Source: Aporrectodea caliginosa
Taxonomy: Eukaryota; Annelida; Clitellata; Crassiclitellata; Lumbricidae
DNA length: 64,000 bases
Direction: 5' to 3'
Assembly: GCA_020284085.1 (NCBI GenBank)
Contig: JACEVL010000160.1
Location: forward strand, 1,064,001-1,128,000
Part shown: positions 46,100-57,770 of the stretch, in pieces
How the letters are laid out: each line of letters opens with the position of its first letter
How positions within the stretch are numbered: position 1 is the first letter of the stretch
The notes under the pieces: generated by a model
Told to the model about the DNA's origin: nothing
Seen by the model: only the letters and a program-made list of their open reading frames with translations
The model's database searches: none
Made by a program: the position numbers and the translations under genes

Positions 46100-47150
46100 G
46101 ATTGTCCTTAAAAATGTCAAGTAGTTGGCATGCCCTGTGCACCAGGAAGGGTCCTCGTTGGATGTGGCCTCTGATCTCACTGCAGGTATGAGGGAGAGCG
46201 TCAATTCCAACAGAGGATATGATATAGTTTTCTACTCTCAGCTGGTCGAACGTCTCACAGGTTGTAGCTGACCTGGCCCCTGCCCCAGACATGTAACAAG
46301 TACGTCTCTGCTAATAGTACATCTTGCTCTAGCAGCGCATCTGTCTCTTCAAAGTTTGTCGGATACTGTACTGGGTCACAGGCCACAGCTGCGTGTTTGG
46401 ATCCCAACTTGCCCATGCAATCATCTCCGGTCAAAATATCTTAAAAGTATAAAAGTACCTTGATCACTGCTTTGACCAGTGATGCTCCCAGTTTAGAAAC
46501 CGCTTGATGCAGTGGAAGCTTGCGCCGCTTTTCACCAGTTCCATACTGCTGCCACATGATGCCCACATCTACTCCAACCACAGGTCTTGGAAGTATGGTG
46601 TGTAGTGTAGCATGTAATGCGAAAGTGTCCGTGTCATTTGATACCACGACAACTCTCTTGCACCGTTGCACACGAACAGCCCATTCTACATGTACAACCA
46701 GCCTGGCATCTGCCTCCTCGATCCAGTTCAACAGGTCTGGATCTCTTCACCACTAGTCGCTGTTGCTGGGAGTGCGTCATCATCAGAAACAAGAGAGCTG
46801 CAAACAATATCTCAAACCAGCAGTTACAGATTCCGCTTGTTTTCCTGCGACGCCCAGAACTCTTATAGTTGGTGAGGGATGGGTGTGTACCTGTTCATGC
46901 CAATAATGGTGATGCCTGATCAAGGTGTACTCACAGGCACCTGTCAGTACACCTCATGCGCTCTCCTTTCTTAAGAGACATCTCGATGTAAGAGTCAAGT
47001 ACTAGATGGACGAACTTCACATTTTTTGCAAAGGGATGAAGCTGAGGTTATGATTGGCGTCGATGACCACACCCATATTGGGGAACTGTGTAAGTGGCAT
47101 CTGCCGCATCTTAGACATGAAATCTACAACAACTTGAGTGGCAAGAGTAG
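46100..47150 (-). pseudogene. broken transposon-borne gene with PIN/XPG-like block
   Basis: Minus-strand order: TLATQVVVDFMSKMRQMPLT, KFVHLVLDSYIEMSLKKGER, EEADARLVVHVEWAVR, KRVVVVSNDTDTFAL, KLGASLVKAV, MGKLGSKHAA and LRVENYIISSVGIDALPHT. The EEAD.R, VVVSNDTD and TGCD/GTK blocks belong to an uncharacterised family common in invertebrate mobile DNA and reminiscent of PIN/FEN-like nuclease folds. Stops and frameshifts break it. Confidence 0.65.
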
Positions 47151-47159
47151 ACTGATTGC

Positions 47160-47555
47160 ATGAGCAAGGTGGGATCCAAACACGCAGCTATGGCCTGTGA
47201 TCCAGTACAGTATCTGCCAACCTTTGGAGAGACAGATGCGCTGCTAGAGCAAGATGTACTATTAGCAGAGAAATACTTGGTACATGTCCGGGTAGGGGCC
47301 AGATCAACTACAACCTGTGAGACGTTCGACCAGCTGAGAGTAGAAAACTATATCATATCCTCTGTTGGAATTGACGCTCTCCCTCCTACAAGCAGTGAGA
47401 TCAGAGGCTACATCCAACGAGGAGCCTTCCTGGTGAACAGGGCATGCCAACTACTTGCGACAGCCAACGAACGCGAGGCAAGACTACAGCCATTACAGCA
47501 TGGATGGGAACAACACTTCGGGGCGGTGCTTCCTTCAAAATGTCTGAATATCTAG
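47160..47555 (+). pseudogene. inverted copy of the PIN-like gene 3' part
   Basis: It reads MSKVGSKHAAMACDPVQYLP, TFGETDALLEQDVLLAEKYL, LRVENYIISSVGIDALPPTS and HGWEQHFGAVLPSKCLNI, matching the minus-strand copy at 46430-46110 but longer at the end. It is part of the foldback's right arm, without the upstream half of the gene. Confidence 0.65.
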
Positions 47556-48746
47556 CCACGGAGTCTGCCCACAATATGCAAGTGTGCAGGTAAGCACAAC
47601 ACTCAATGCTGTGGTTTCCGTTCTGCTGCAATATTGTGTGTCATATTCTGTCATGGTAAGGCAGAAAACTCGTCCGGTAAAAACCTGCAACTCAAACTTG
47701 CTTGCCCACATCCAAAATGATCTTAATTGACATTTTTGAGGACAATCTTAACTGATGTATTGACAAATAGCATTATGCAATATCAGTATCGAATTTAAGA
47801 TGTCATAATTAGCTGACATAATTAGCTTGACTTAATTTGTTCGAATTGCAGATATTACACATGTTTCTACTGCTACATTCGGTGAAGTTATAATCCAAAT
47901 CGTTGATATAACAAAATGTCCTTGACCATGACCTTTCAAGCTAAAGATGACCCTGAATGTCAAAAACAGTATCAGAAATGAATTCTACATACCTAAATCA
48001 GTCAAATTAGACGTATAACATGTGCAGATACTGTAAAAACAAGCAAAATAAATTTTCCAATATGGCCGACGGTGTCCATATTGGTGGGCCATATTGAATT
48101 TTGACCCCCAAATGACGAAAACAATATCAGAAATGAATTCTACATACCAAAATCAGTAACATTAGAGGTATTACACGTGCAGATACTGTAAGAAACAAGC
48201 AACATGAATTTTCCAATATGGCCGACGGCGGCCATATTGGATTTTGACCCCGAATGACAAAAACAACATCAAAAATGAATTCTACATACCTAAATCATTA
48301 ATATTAGAGGTATTACACGTGCAGATACTGTAAGAAACAAGAAAGGTGAATTTTCCAATATGGCCGACGGCGGCCATATTGGATTTGGCGATTACGTCAT
48401 TCGTGGCGTCATGGCAGAGAAGCACCTCGGTGATTTTTCATGCCCAGGGACCCACTGACTAAGTGGAAGTGAGAAACTCCCCAACACCATTTTGCAAACG
48501 GGACCTCAGGCGAGGTACTGGATTATATAGAAAATGCGTTCAATATTCAAGAACGCATAAGCCTTAGGATAAACAAATTGCTGACCAGACAGAATTAGCA
48601 GAAATGGTTTACAAATGGTACACAAACCAAGCATGTGCGCCCGCAGAGGGGTCAGTCACGGCCGAGAGAGTTAGTTGCGTTTTAACATGTCATTACGACT
48701 TAACTCACATAATTACATTGTCTTAACAATACCTATTAAGTCTTAA

Positions 48747-48994
48747 CAGTGCTTTTTCAGCCGGAGCGGTCCGGAACGGCGTTCCGGAACCTTTTTCAGC
48801 TATTACAAAATAATATATTTCATTAAAAATTTTAATAAAAAATTATTTTAAATTATTTAGATACGTTAATTTCATTTAAGTGCTTTCAATGTTTTATTGT
48901 GATTGACACACATGAAATAGAAATATTAGCACATATCTCTATACTTGTTCTGAATTTGCTGAGTTCCATAACTTTTTTCTAGAAAAAAGCACTG
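48747..48994. mobile_element. non-autonomous hAT, TSD AGTCTTA(A/C)
   Basis: Ends CAGTGCTTTTTCAG and CTAGAAAAAAGCACTG bound 248 bp; flanks AGTCTTAA and AGTCTTAC match at 7 of 8 bases. A GGAACGGCGTTCC palindrome lies near the left end. Confidence 0.85.
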
Positions 48995-49225
48995 AGTCTT
49001 ACTAATTATAGCCTAGTCTTTTAAAATCAGACGCAACAATCATTCAGAAGTAAGTGAGTAAGTAAGCATACTCAGGCTTGGACTGGGCCGCCGGGACACC
49101 GGGAGATTCCCGGTGGGCCGGCTCCCGGAATAGTAAAGATATAATTTAAAATATTATATATCAGTTATACTTCTTAATTCTAATTTGATCATGATGTCCG
49201 GTAGAGAGACAATTCCCCTGTAGGG

Positions 49226-49996
49226 TAGACCGGCAGAGTGGGCAAAACGCCCCCTTGGGGCAATACGCCCCTCCCCCGCTCGGTTCGCCCTATGCTATGC
49301 AATTAAATGTTTGACTGTTCTAACTTCTAGGGTCTTTTAGTTTTACCCTATTGAGATAATCTTCAGTCATTTGCCTTTTGATGGCTTGCTTATTTTTATT
49401 TTCAATAAAATTGATTTTTCGTGTTTCCTTATAAGAGTTCGCTGCCAAAATTCTGCATCTTTAATGGTGCCAAAATGCTATGCATAGCCAATAATATAAT
49501 ACAAATATAGGTTTAAGGTATACCATAATATCGAATTACCGTGCATAATAAATGAGACTTTTTTAATGATAATGGGCAATCTCACACAGTAGCACCGAGC
49601 GGGGCAAAACGCCCCCCCCCATGTGACTTTCTGACCTGAGGCAAAAGTATTTTTCTATTTAATTATTTGTATGTCACCTTTAAAAAAATTCAGAGATCTG
49701 AACTTCTTAATAGTTGGTGTTGCATCAATGCAGTGATTGCAGATGATTAATGTGCATCGACTTTTCAGGTGTTTAAACGATGACCTTATGATATTTCTCA
49801 GTGTCATTTACATGTATAGGAGGTCTATCCGTATTACGCAATTGTTTTTTCCTGTGTTAACCCTCGGGCTACCAAGAGGTTGGTGGTGGTTTCAACACTC
49901 TACAGTACATCTTTAAAGAGTACATTAAGTAGTGAATTAAGGCTTTAAAGGTCTAAAAGGTTTTCGGAAAAAACAAATGGGCAAAACTCCCCCTTT
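49226..49996. repeat. cluster of GGGGCAAAACGCCCC palindromic words
   Basis: GGGCAAAACGCCCCC near 49239, GGGGCAAAACGCCCCC at 49601 and GGGCAAAACTCCCCC at 49980 are spread over AT-rich DNA. This resembles the remains of a word-iterated element; boundaries unclear. Confidence 0.5.
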
Positions 49997-50119
49997 TGAA
50001 GCATTTTCTATTAAACTATTTTTTAATGTCATCTTTTTACAATTTTATCGAACACAATTATACTTTATTTGGGACATTCAACACTATATATATATATAGA
50101 CCTTGCAATAATTTCATGC

Positions 50120-51347
50120 TTAGGGGAGGGTGCTCCAAGATGCCCACGCTAAGGAAAATTTTGAGTTTCTTCTGTGTGGATTGCAAGAGAAGTACATGTT
50201 TGTACCCAGTGCAAAGACTGATCATTAATAAAGCAACTACAGCAACTATAGAAGTTAATTCAATAAGATCATGTCTGTAAATTTAAAAAAGTAGATGTCT
50301 TCAAACTGGGCATCTTAGGAACCCCGTACTACAAGACGCCCATAGGATGGGCATCTTGGAACAATGGAAAATGACTTAAGCAAGTGATATGGCAATCATG
50401 CATTTTATAGACTAAAGAAGTAAACTGTAATGAACTAAACAAACTGAACCATAAACTAAAATACCCTAAAGCTACTAAGCAAATTAGTTGTCTTTTTGGG
50501 TGGTGTTCCAGGACACCACTTCTTGCTTATCTTCCCCTTGGTTTGTCTTGCCTGCATGTAAGTTTGTTTCTATTGTTTAATTCCTTCATTTTGTTTTTGC
50601 TGCAACTGTGTCTGAAAATGCAGTCCTTACAGCTTGCCACAGATTTAGTCTGTTTTGGCATTGTTTTCATCTTTATCTTTCCTGTCTGTTCTAGTAACTT
50701 CTTTTTCTATGGTAAAGTCACTGAACTGGTAAAGACCTCAGACGTCTGCTTTCCTTTTTGTATTTTCAATCTCTTGGATTCGGGCAATGGTAACATAGAG
50801 TCAATAACCACTGATAAATGTGCAAGTATAATGTATACATGTACCTATTCTTGCAGAAGAAGGACATTATGACTGGGCACCTTGTAATCTCTATGCTTCC
50901 TATACATTCAAGACGCCCATGTGCATCTTGTAATCTCTATGAGTCCCATACATTCAAGACGCCCATGGGCTTCTTGTAATTTTCAAGTTCTTCTCTACTG
51001 ACGCCATTTTATTTAACTATGTCAATGTTTACATGTTTGATAAAACCTTAAAAAGAACTAAAAATGGATCCAAACTAAACGTCGAAAAGCGCGCCTTGGC
51101 AGTACTTAAGGTTAAAGAGAAAATTAGTCATATTCATAAATGTGTACTTACGCAGAAGTAGTGAAAAGTTAGAAAATTGATTAATCACGCCAATATCTCG
51201 AATATTGAAACTTTACCGCTAAGGAAGGTTCGCACGATGTCGCTGCATGCAAACACACAACTAAAATACGAATCTGAATAGTTCTATACGTTTTAAAGGG
51301 GGTGGGCGTCTTATTCACCCTGGGCATCTTGTAGCACTCTCCCCTAA
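50120..51347. mobile_element. element with TTAGGGGAG ends and CAAGACGCCCAT words
   Basis: The left end TTAGGGGAGGGTGCTCCAAG pairs with the right end CTTGTAGCACTCTCCCCTAA. Inside, TTCAAGACGCCCAT and GGGCATCTTGTA-type words recur at about 50310-50360, 50876-50970 and 51304-51335. No transposase was recognised, and no target duplication is clear. Confidence 0.7.
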
Positions 51348-51478
51348 TGTGAAAGTTTTCGTAGCCTTTGGCGCGCTAATGTAGGCATCGCCCATGACCA
51401 AATTTCCCGGGCCGCTTTTGCAAGTGAGCATACTCTTTATTTATCCAACTACATAACCGCACTTTGGTTTACATGAAA

Positions 51479-51706
51479 TTAACTATTATAAAGTATTCTA
51501 GTTAAAAACGTTTTTCTCATTAAGTTCTCAACCTGTGGGACAATTCGGTCATGCGGTCTTGGATGCAGGGAATAGGGAATGTCTTTACAGGAGGGAGCAG
51601 TGAGTTCATCAGACCGTTCAGACGACTTCTCTTGTGACTTAGCAGGCTTCACGGTCCAAAGGGCACGTAGAGTTTGCTGCAGCTTACGCTTATTCTTGTT
51701 ATCCAT
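51479..51706 (-). mobile_element. LINE 3' end fragment
   Basis: Minus-strand DIPYSLHPRPHDRIVPQ and VENLMRKTFLTRILYNS match the fragment at 38.1-38.3 kb. Confidence 0.65.
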
Positions 51707-51770
51707 ATTAATATGCCATGGCTAAGAAAAAATGAAGTCGTTAACACTTCATACCCATGGCTGCTTCAGG
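51705..51770 (+). mobile_element. 3' part of the 2.96-kb SINE family
   Basis: GGCTAAGAAAAAATGAAGTC, GTTAACACTTCATACCCATG and GCT match the end of the SINE at 2960-3230. The head is missing. Confidence 0.6.
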
Positions 51771-52076
51771 GCTGGCTTAAGGGACTGCTCTTCTCTTCTT
51801 CAATAATCAGATAATCCAACAGTTGTTTACAGTTCTTCCAGAGACAATCCAACAGAATGGATGTAAACTACACAGTAAAGTCTAACCTATTGTTCTACAA
51901 AGCACCAGCGAAGAATGCATGAGAGAAACGTAACTGATACAGTGCTTGAGGAATGCAAGGGGCCTTGTTGGACCTGTTGGGGTAAGCTAATGCCGGTGTG
52001 GGGAAATTTTTGACCTCGGGCCGACCTCTTCGTCCAGAGATTAGCCAGAGTTCCCAGTCGGCTTGGCTTTGTCAAA

Positions 52077-52536
52077 GGGGCCGTCCATAAATGACGTCAC
52101 GCAATTTTGGCCGATTTTAACCCCCTCCCCTCGTCACACTTCGTCACAAAAGTAACACCCTCTGAAAATGACGTCACAAAGTTCTGACCCCCTTCCCCTA
52201 AAACCAAATTTCCATGGCGAAGCAAAATGCTCCTTCATGGAACAAATAGGGAAAGCATGAATATTTTAAAATCATATGGTGACCAAATTTTGAAATAATT
52301 AGAAAATTATTAATAATGGTGCCCGTATACATTAAAATAATTAAAAAATAATGAAAATTTAATACTCAAAATTAGTGCTGTCATTAATAAAATAAAATTG
52401 TTGTTAATTGTTAAATTTCATAACATAGACCTGGTGTGACGTCACACTTCTCAGACCCCCACCCCCATGTCACACATCGTCACAAATTTCCGACCCCCCT
52501 CCCCCTAGGTGCGTGACGTCATTTATGGACGGCCCC
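52077..52536. mobile_element. MITE, GGGGCCGTCCATAAATGACG ends, TSD AAA
   Basis: Perfect 20-base inverted ends bound 460 bp flanked by AAA. It has the same internal order and four TGACGTCA sites as the 15.25-kb copy, so the two are siblings inserted independently. Confidence 0.92.
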
Positions 52537-53099
52537 AAATGTCAATATGCGTGACCTGAAGTGATAAGGTCAACCTCTGAGTCGAAGTGTTCCACCACTG
52601 ATGTCGGTACATTAGTCCGAGATAACATGTGTTTTTGATAACATACATGATACATAAATAATGGGGAAGCCAGTTGAACGTAGACCTAGCGGACTGAATC
52701 GTGATGAGCATTGTTTATTGGGGTTAAGTAAAGAACTAAATTTCGGCCATTCCAGGGCCGTTCTGACAGGCTAGTGGTAGCCCACGATGACGGCCGAGTC
52801 TGTTTTAATGGGTGCCGGAACACCACCAGGAGGGGCACGGGGGGAGGGCGGTTGGCTTCCAGGCCTATGGCTAAATCAGCCACTGAATATTAGTATAGTA
52901 ACTTATTAGTAGGCTTAAGCAGTATGAAACTAAAGCTAGTATTTACTAAGTATTTTGAACAGAATCTTGTGACATAATATTATTTTAAGCTTCATTTGCA
53001 TGATTAAACCTGTCGGATTTTTATTTTATCATGATTTCCAGGGGGGTCACGCGACCCCCCTTGACCTATGCTGCGGGCGCCCATGAAACCAAGCAAGAA

Positions 53100-53860
53100 G
53101 GATTCAACTATCGAATCGGGAAGCCAAGCAGTGATGATGCTTTAAACGACTGTACTCTAACCAAGTCAAACGGGAGTAGGCTACCAATCGACAAGAAGAT
53201 CGACCTTCACCGTTTCGTGTAAATCCTTCTTGTGGTTGAATTGGACCGTGATTTATGTAATGTTTCAACAGTTCACGGTTGTTTGGGAGCCTGTCTGATG
53301 GATCACCACCATCGAATTCCGAACATTCGCAGCGTCGTAGCGGGAGTATTAATTCATAAATATTTTTATTCCCTTGTCTTAAAACTAAGATAGCAATGAA
53401 TGAATTTGCTATGTTTGTCTCTGTATATATTTATGTATTTCACAACAAGTATTATACCCCACACACGCCACATACATATACACACACGCACACACTGATG
53501 CTTGCTTGTGCGTGCACCCGTTGAGCGAGAATGCATCATCTGACTGCATCCCTGCAGATGTCGCTCAAAGAGGCAGGCATACTAATAATTTCCACATGTT
53601 GTCTTGGACAACCAACTTAGCCAATCACTGAATATATTGTACGGGCAAAGCTGACAGTGAGGTGCAAGAAGAGAGTGGCCAATGAAAGTGACAGTTTACA
53701 AATGCATTTGTGTAGGGCTGTTGGAATGCGGCTGTGTGACTGGTGTAAATAGGTCACCCCTCATGACTCACCACTGCGAATAGGAGAGATAAACAACATA
53801 GGACTTTTCCCTATTCTTCTGTATACTTTGTGTGAAGCACAATCCGTCACCTGTTGATTA
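53100..53860. other. 5' flank of the hAT transposase
   Basis: CA-rich patches lie at 53460-53495. A hAT-like terminus (GCTGCGGGCGCCCATG) ends at 53088 but cannot be paired. No other gene. Confidence 0.4.
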
Positions 53861-54070
53861 GTGATGTCTTTGAAAAGAAAACAAACTTTGGAAAGAGTAG
53901 ATGAGGACCTTCAATTTAAAATGTCAAACCACAGACCACATAGGGTACCCCCCCCTAAAAAACTCACCGGTTTTGCACGAATCCCAGGACCCAGCCTGAC
54001 CAGGGATGGGGGGGGCCAATTGACCCCCCCCCGTGGCGACAGCGGCCATGATGGATTGGTTATACTGTGA
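53861..54070 (+). CDS. short frame overlapping the hAT transposase start
   Basis: This frame begins MSLKRKQTLERV and runs in a different register into the transposase start across a run of nine C. It may be the true N-terminus, displaced by an indel in the C run, or a chance frame. It is rich in basic residues and proline and has no recognisable domain. Confidence 0.3.
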   Translation: MMSLKRKQTLERVDEDLQFKMSNHRPHRVPPPKKLTGFARIPGPSLTRDGGGQLTPPRGDSGHDGLVIL

Positions 54071-56018
54071 AAGTGGTGCGGTTCGTTGTTCCATTTGCAT
54101 TAAAGCCAAGAAGATGGGTGGTGTAAAAACGTACGGGTTTCAGGGTCAACGTGAAGAAGGTGCCTTCATCACTGGCAAAGTAGATGCTAAATCAGCCAAA
54201 ACATTGTTAAAAAAAATTGACAGGCATCGTGAGTCTAAGCTGCATATACATTCTGCTGATGTAGTACAATCTGCTGCAGCTCATGCATTGCCGAAAGCCG
54301 TGGACAAGGCCCAGGCATTATTTGAGCTACAACACAAAGCAAACATTGAGAAAACGGAGATTGCATTTAGAACCGCATACGAGTGTGCGAAATCCAATTT
54401 GTCATTTGCAGAATATTCCCGCCTAATGACACTGCAGTCAGTTAATGGATTAAATACCGGTGATATGCTTGTGTCTAATCATTCATGCATAAATATTGTT
54501 GAGCACATTGCGAGCGAAATGCGGAGTGAGTTGATACATCATATTGTTGCAAATGATCTTCTATTTTCTGTCATGATAGACGAAAGTACATCTGTTGGAG
54601 ATAAGCAGTCTATGATCATTTACATAAGAACCGAACTGGAAGGAGAGGTCCAGTCATTTTTTCTCGGTTTGGTACCAATCAGTTCAGGTACTGCGATAGA
54701 TCTGCATATTTTGTTGATGAATTATTTGGAATCGGTTGGTTTAACTGATGCGATATGTTCAAAGCAGCTTGTAGGCTTTTGCAGTGACGGTGCGAGCACC
54801 ATGATAGGCAATTATAGAGGTGTTGCTACGCTGTTGAAGGAAAAATTTCCACGTGTTCAGAGCTTCCATTGCATGGCACACCGTTTGGAATTAGCTATCA
54901 AAAATGCGGTCGATTCAGTGAATGGTGTGTCTCATTTCAAAATTTTCATAGACAGTTTGTACAAATTCTACAGTCTGTCACCCAAAAACCAGAGGGAACT
55001 CGCTTCAATAGCTGCAGACACCAATACTGTGTTGCTCAAAATTAACAAAATTTTTGAAGTGAGATGGGCCTTTTCATCGTTTCTTTCCATGAAAGCGCTA
55101 CTACGCGATTACTGTGCATTACATGCTCATCTTTTGCGGTTGTCTGAAAATGGTGATAGATCGACTAAGGAAGCAAGCAAGTGCAAAGGTTTAGCCAACA
55201 AAATGTCTAGTTGGATCTTTGTCAGCCAATTGTGCATGCTAAAAGATTCACTGCGCACATTGAAGCAATTGTCATTGTTTTTTCAAAGTAATGATGCCAA
55301 TCTTGTCAGTGCAACTATGAAGATTGCCCAAGCGAAAGCCTCGTTATTAGCCATGAAAGAATTCCCCGGTAAGAGTCTAAAAAACATGTGGGACATGTGT
55401 GATAGTACAGGATCTTTCAAGGGTGTTCTGCTTAAGCGGACCGATACTGACTTTGCAAATTTTACCAGTCTCAGAAGTCAATTCTACCAGTGTCTGTTAG
55501 ACAATATAGCTGAACGATTCCCTTGCACAGAGACATTGAAGCTTGCAAATGTCTTGAATCCAACAAGCTGGCCAACAGATGACTTAGAAAAAACGCTGTA
55601 TGGTTGCAGAGAGGTTGCTGCTCTCTGCAAGCAACTTTGTTTCAGTTCTATTGCGAGTGTTGAAATCCTATCAGATTTTGCTACTTTTAAAGATAATCTG
55701 AAAGTAGGAATGCATCTAAAACAATTGCTGACAAAACTGTCCATTTATCCTATCTCCAGTGCAGATTGCGAGCGTGGTTTTAGTTCCATGAATCTCCAGC
55801 ACACAGACACAAGAAACCGACTAAAAACTGAAACTGTCAGTGCTCTATTGATGATAGCTGTTAATGGCCCTGCTGTGCAATTTTTCAAGTGTCACGAGTA
55901 TGTCTTATCTTGGTTCAAAAAAGGCAGGCATGGTGCCAACGACAAACCAACAGGGAAGAAAAGGAATGTTGATGAGCTTAGACCAAGATATAAACTTTTT
56001 GCCATGATTAAAGACTAG
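54048..56018 (+). CDS. intact hAT-superfamily transposase, 656 aa
   Basis: A single uninterrupted reading frame. An in-frame TGA lies just upstream, and the first ATG is 54048; an open GTG at 54033 would add five residues. The N-terminus has a TTF/BED-like zinc finger (CSIC, then RHRESKLHIH). Acidic catalytic candidates follow in order: VMIDESTS (about residue 180), GFCSDGASTM (about 245) and, in the hAT C-terminal block, SSADCERGFSSMN with DTRNRLKTE (about 575). It resembles hAT proteins of the KIAA1586/ZNF862 type. Length and integrity suggest recent transposition or use by the host. No terminal inverted repeats could be paired around it. A second open frame, 53861-54070, overlaps its start in another frame across a run of nine C at 54024-54032. 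Confidence 0.9.
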   Translation: MMDWLYCESGAVRCSICIKAKKMGGVKTYGFQGQREEGAFITGKVDAKSAKTLLKKIDRHRESKLHIHSADVVQSAAAHALPKAVDKAQALFELQHKANIEKTEIAFRTAYECAKSNLSFAEYSRLMTLQSVNGLNTGDMLVSNHSCINIVEHIASEMRSELIHHIVANDLLFSVMIDESTSVGDKQSMIIYIRTELEGEVQSFFLGLVPISSGTAIDLHILLMNYLESVGLTDAICSKQLVGFCSDGASTMIGNYRGVATLLKEKFPRVQSFHCMAHRLELAIKNAVDSVNGVSHFKIFIDSLYKFYSLSPKNQRELASIAADTNTVLLKINKIFEVRWAFSSFLSMKALLRDYCALHAHLLRLSENGDRSTKEASKCKGLANKMSSWIFVSQLCMLKDSLRTLKQLSLFFQSNDANLVSATMKIAQAKASLLAMKEFPGKSLKNMWDMCDSTGSFKGVLLKRTDTDFANFTSLRSQFYQCLLDNIAERFPCTETLKLANVLNPTSWPTDDLEKTLYGCREVAALCKQLCFSSIASVEILSDFATFKDNLKVGMHLKQLLTKLSIYPISSADCERGFSSMNLQHTDTRNRLKTETVSALLMIAVNGPAVQFFKCHEYVLSWFKKGRHGANDKPTGKKRNVDELRPRYKLFAMIKD

Positions 56019-57400
56019 TCACTACCACTTAGCTAGAGTTCATCACAAATTAGGCTACATCATACATGACAATTTCATTTCAATAATTTTCGCATGATGA
56101 CTAGTTCATCATAAATAATTTGCACTTCGTTATTGATGATTCTTGTTTCTGTTGTCATTTGAAATTATTTCTGTTTTTAGTCCTCAATAGGAACACAAAT
56201 ATCTTCTTATTTGAAGTTATTTCTTGTGAGTTGTTATAAGAACAGTATTTAGTTTATGCGTTACAGCTTGTGACTTGTGAAGTTCCGAGCACTTCGTTCA
56301 TCCTAGGACCTTACTATTGTTTCATTATTTTGAGTGCTGACTGCTGAGTATTATTCTCACTTTGCGTTGTACTAAGTAACAAGTATTTTGGTGCCAACTT
56401 CCAAGTATGCTCGGCTTTCCAAGGGTACATATACTAAGTATGATCATTGATTTTGGTGCTAACTGCGAAGTATTGATCGTGTGCTGGACTGCCGGTAGAA
56501 GTTTCAAGTTTTTTGGTTACTACATTTTCTGATTTCATTCGCTTTAAATTGTGACCTCAATATATCCTGCACCTGTGCATTTTACTGCATTTGTACAGCC
56601 AACTTTTATGTTGAAGTTAGACTTTTATGTTCTTATGTTGCACTATGCCACTATTATAAACTTCAAACCCTTTAACATAAATAACATGTTCACTGATCTT
56701 TAAAAAGGTGATATTATTCAATTCATTCAATTCACTTTCAATAGAAGATTTTGCTTTGGATTGCACCAAATCAATAAAAAAATAGGTCAATGCAGGTACA
56801 TGCAGCTTACGACGCTCCCCCAGACCCCCTAGTCGGATATGCCGCGGCGTATTTTGGCCCCCCCAAAACAAGGAAATTAAGCCGACCCCCACACTTCTTT
56901 TTTGACAAATCACACACTGCATAGAACGAATATTAAAACTGGCCAACGAATATTAAATTTTTGTTCTTTTAATTCTTCAAAATCCGGGAATAGTAGTAAA
57001 AATTCAGTTACAAAAACTAGGTATTAGAACAAGAACAGTTACATGTTACAGTAACTCATCTTATATCAGTAGGGCTGAGTAGGCCTAACTTCACTTAGTT
57101 TATTGTTCGAAGTCTCAATAGGCTATATGCGAGGCCGATCATGCGAAATTCACATTTTTCGCGCCCAAACGAACGGCACCAGTATCAACACACAACGATT
57201 ATATGACTCCGATCTCTCTATAATTCCCTATCCTTCAACCAAAGATTCCTCCACTGAGTGGAAGGAGCTTGCGCTCAGCCGAACCTAGCGTATAATTAAT
57301 CAAAGTTTCCCACAAGCACTAAGCGCATCATTGGAACTTCGGTACTGGAACATCAGCCACACACAGCTTAAAATTATATAGAATTACCGAGCGTGTGGAT
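56019..57400. other. 3' flank of the hAT transposase, no gene
   Basis: AT-rich sequence. A GC-rich block at 56805-56895 (CTCCCCCAGACCCCCTAG, TTTGGCCCCCCCAAAAC) looks like a transposon subterminal region but has no visible partner. Confidence 0.4.
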
Positions 57401-57404
57401 TTCA

Positions 57405-57510
57405 GAGATAAGAGAGAGAGAGAGAGAGACAGAGAGAGACAGAGACAGAGACAGAGACAGAGACAGACAGAGAATCCGGCAGAGAGAGAGAGACCGCAGA
57501 GAGAGAGAGA

Positions 57511-57559
<49 letters not shown>

Positions 57560-57564
57560 TAGAT

Positions 57565-57609
<45 letters not shown>

Positions 57610-57670
57610 GACAGAGACAGAGACAGACAGAGAGACCGCAGAGAGAGAGAGACCGCAGACAGAGACAGAG

Positions 57671-57733
<63 letters not shown>

Positions 57734-57770
57734 GCAGAGCGAGCGAGCGAGCGAGCGAGAGAGAGTGGCG
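57405..57770. repeat. GA/GACA/GAGC microsatellite block
   Basis: Alternating GA, GACA and GAGC runs. Serine/leucine-rich open frames across it are artefacts. Confidence 0.97.

Larger units (their letters stand above)
45315..48520. mobile_element. 3.2-kb foldback element with long arms
   Basis: The arms start CAGTACCTCGCCTGAGGTCC and end with its complement. The left arm runs 45315 to about 46420, the right about 47160-48520. The right arm has about 270 bp (47456-47727) absent from the left. Each arm holds three tandem units of about 145 bp, each starting with a CCAATATGGCCGCCGTCGGC palindrome. The centre and arms carry a broken PIN-like gene. Confidence 0.9.
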
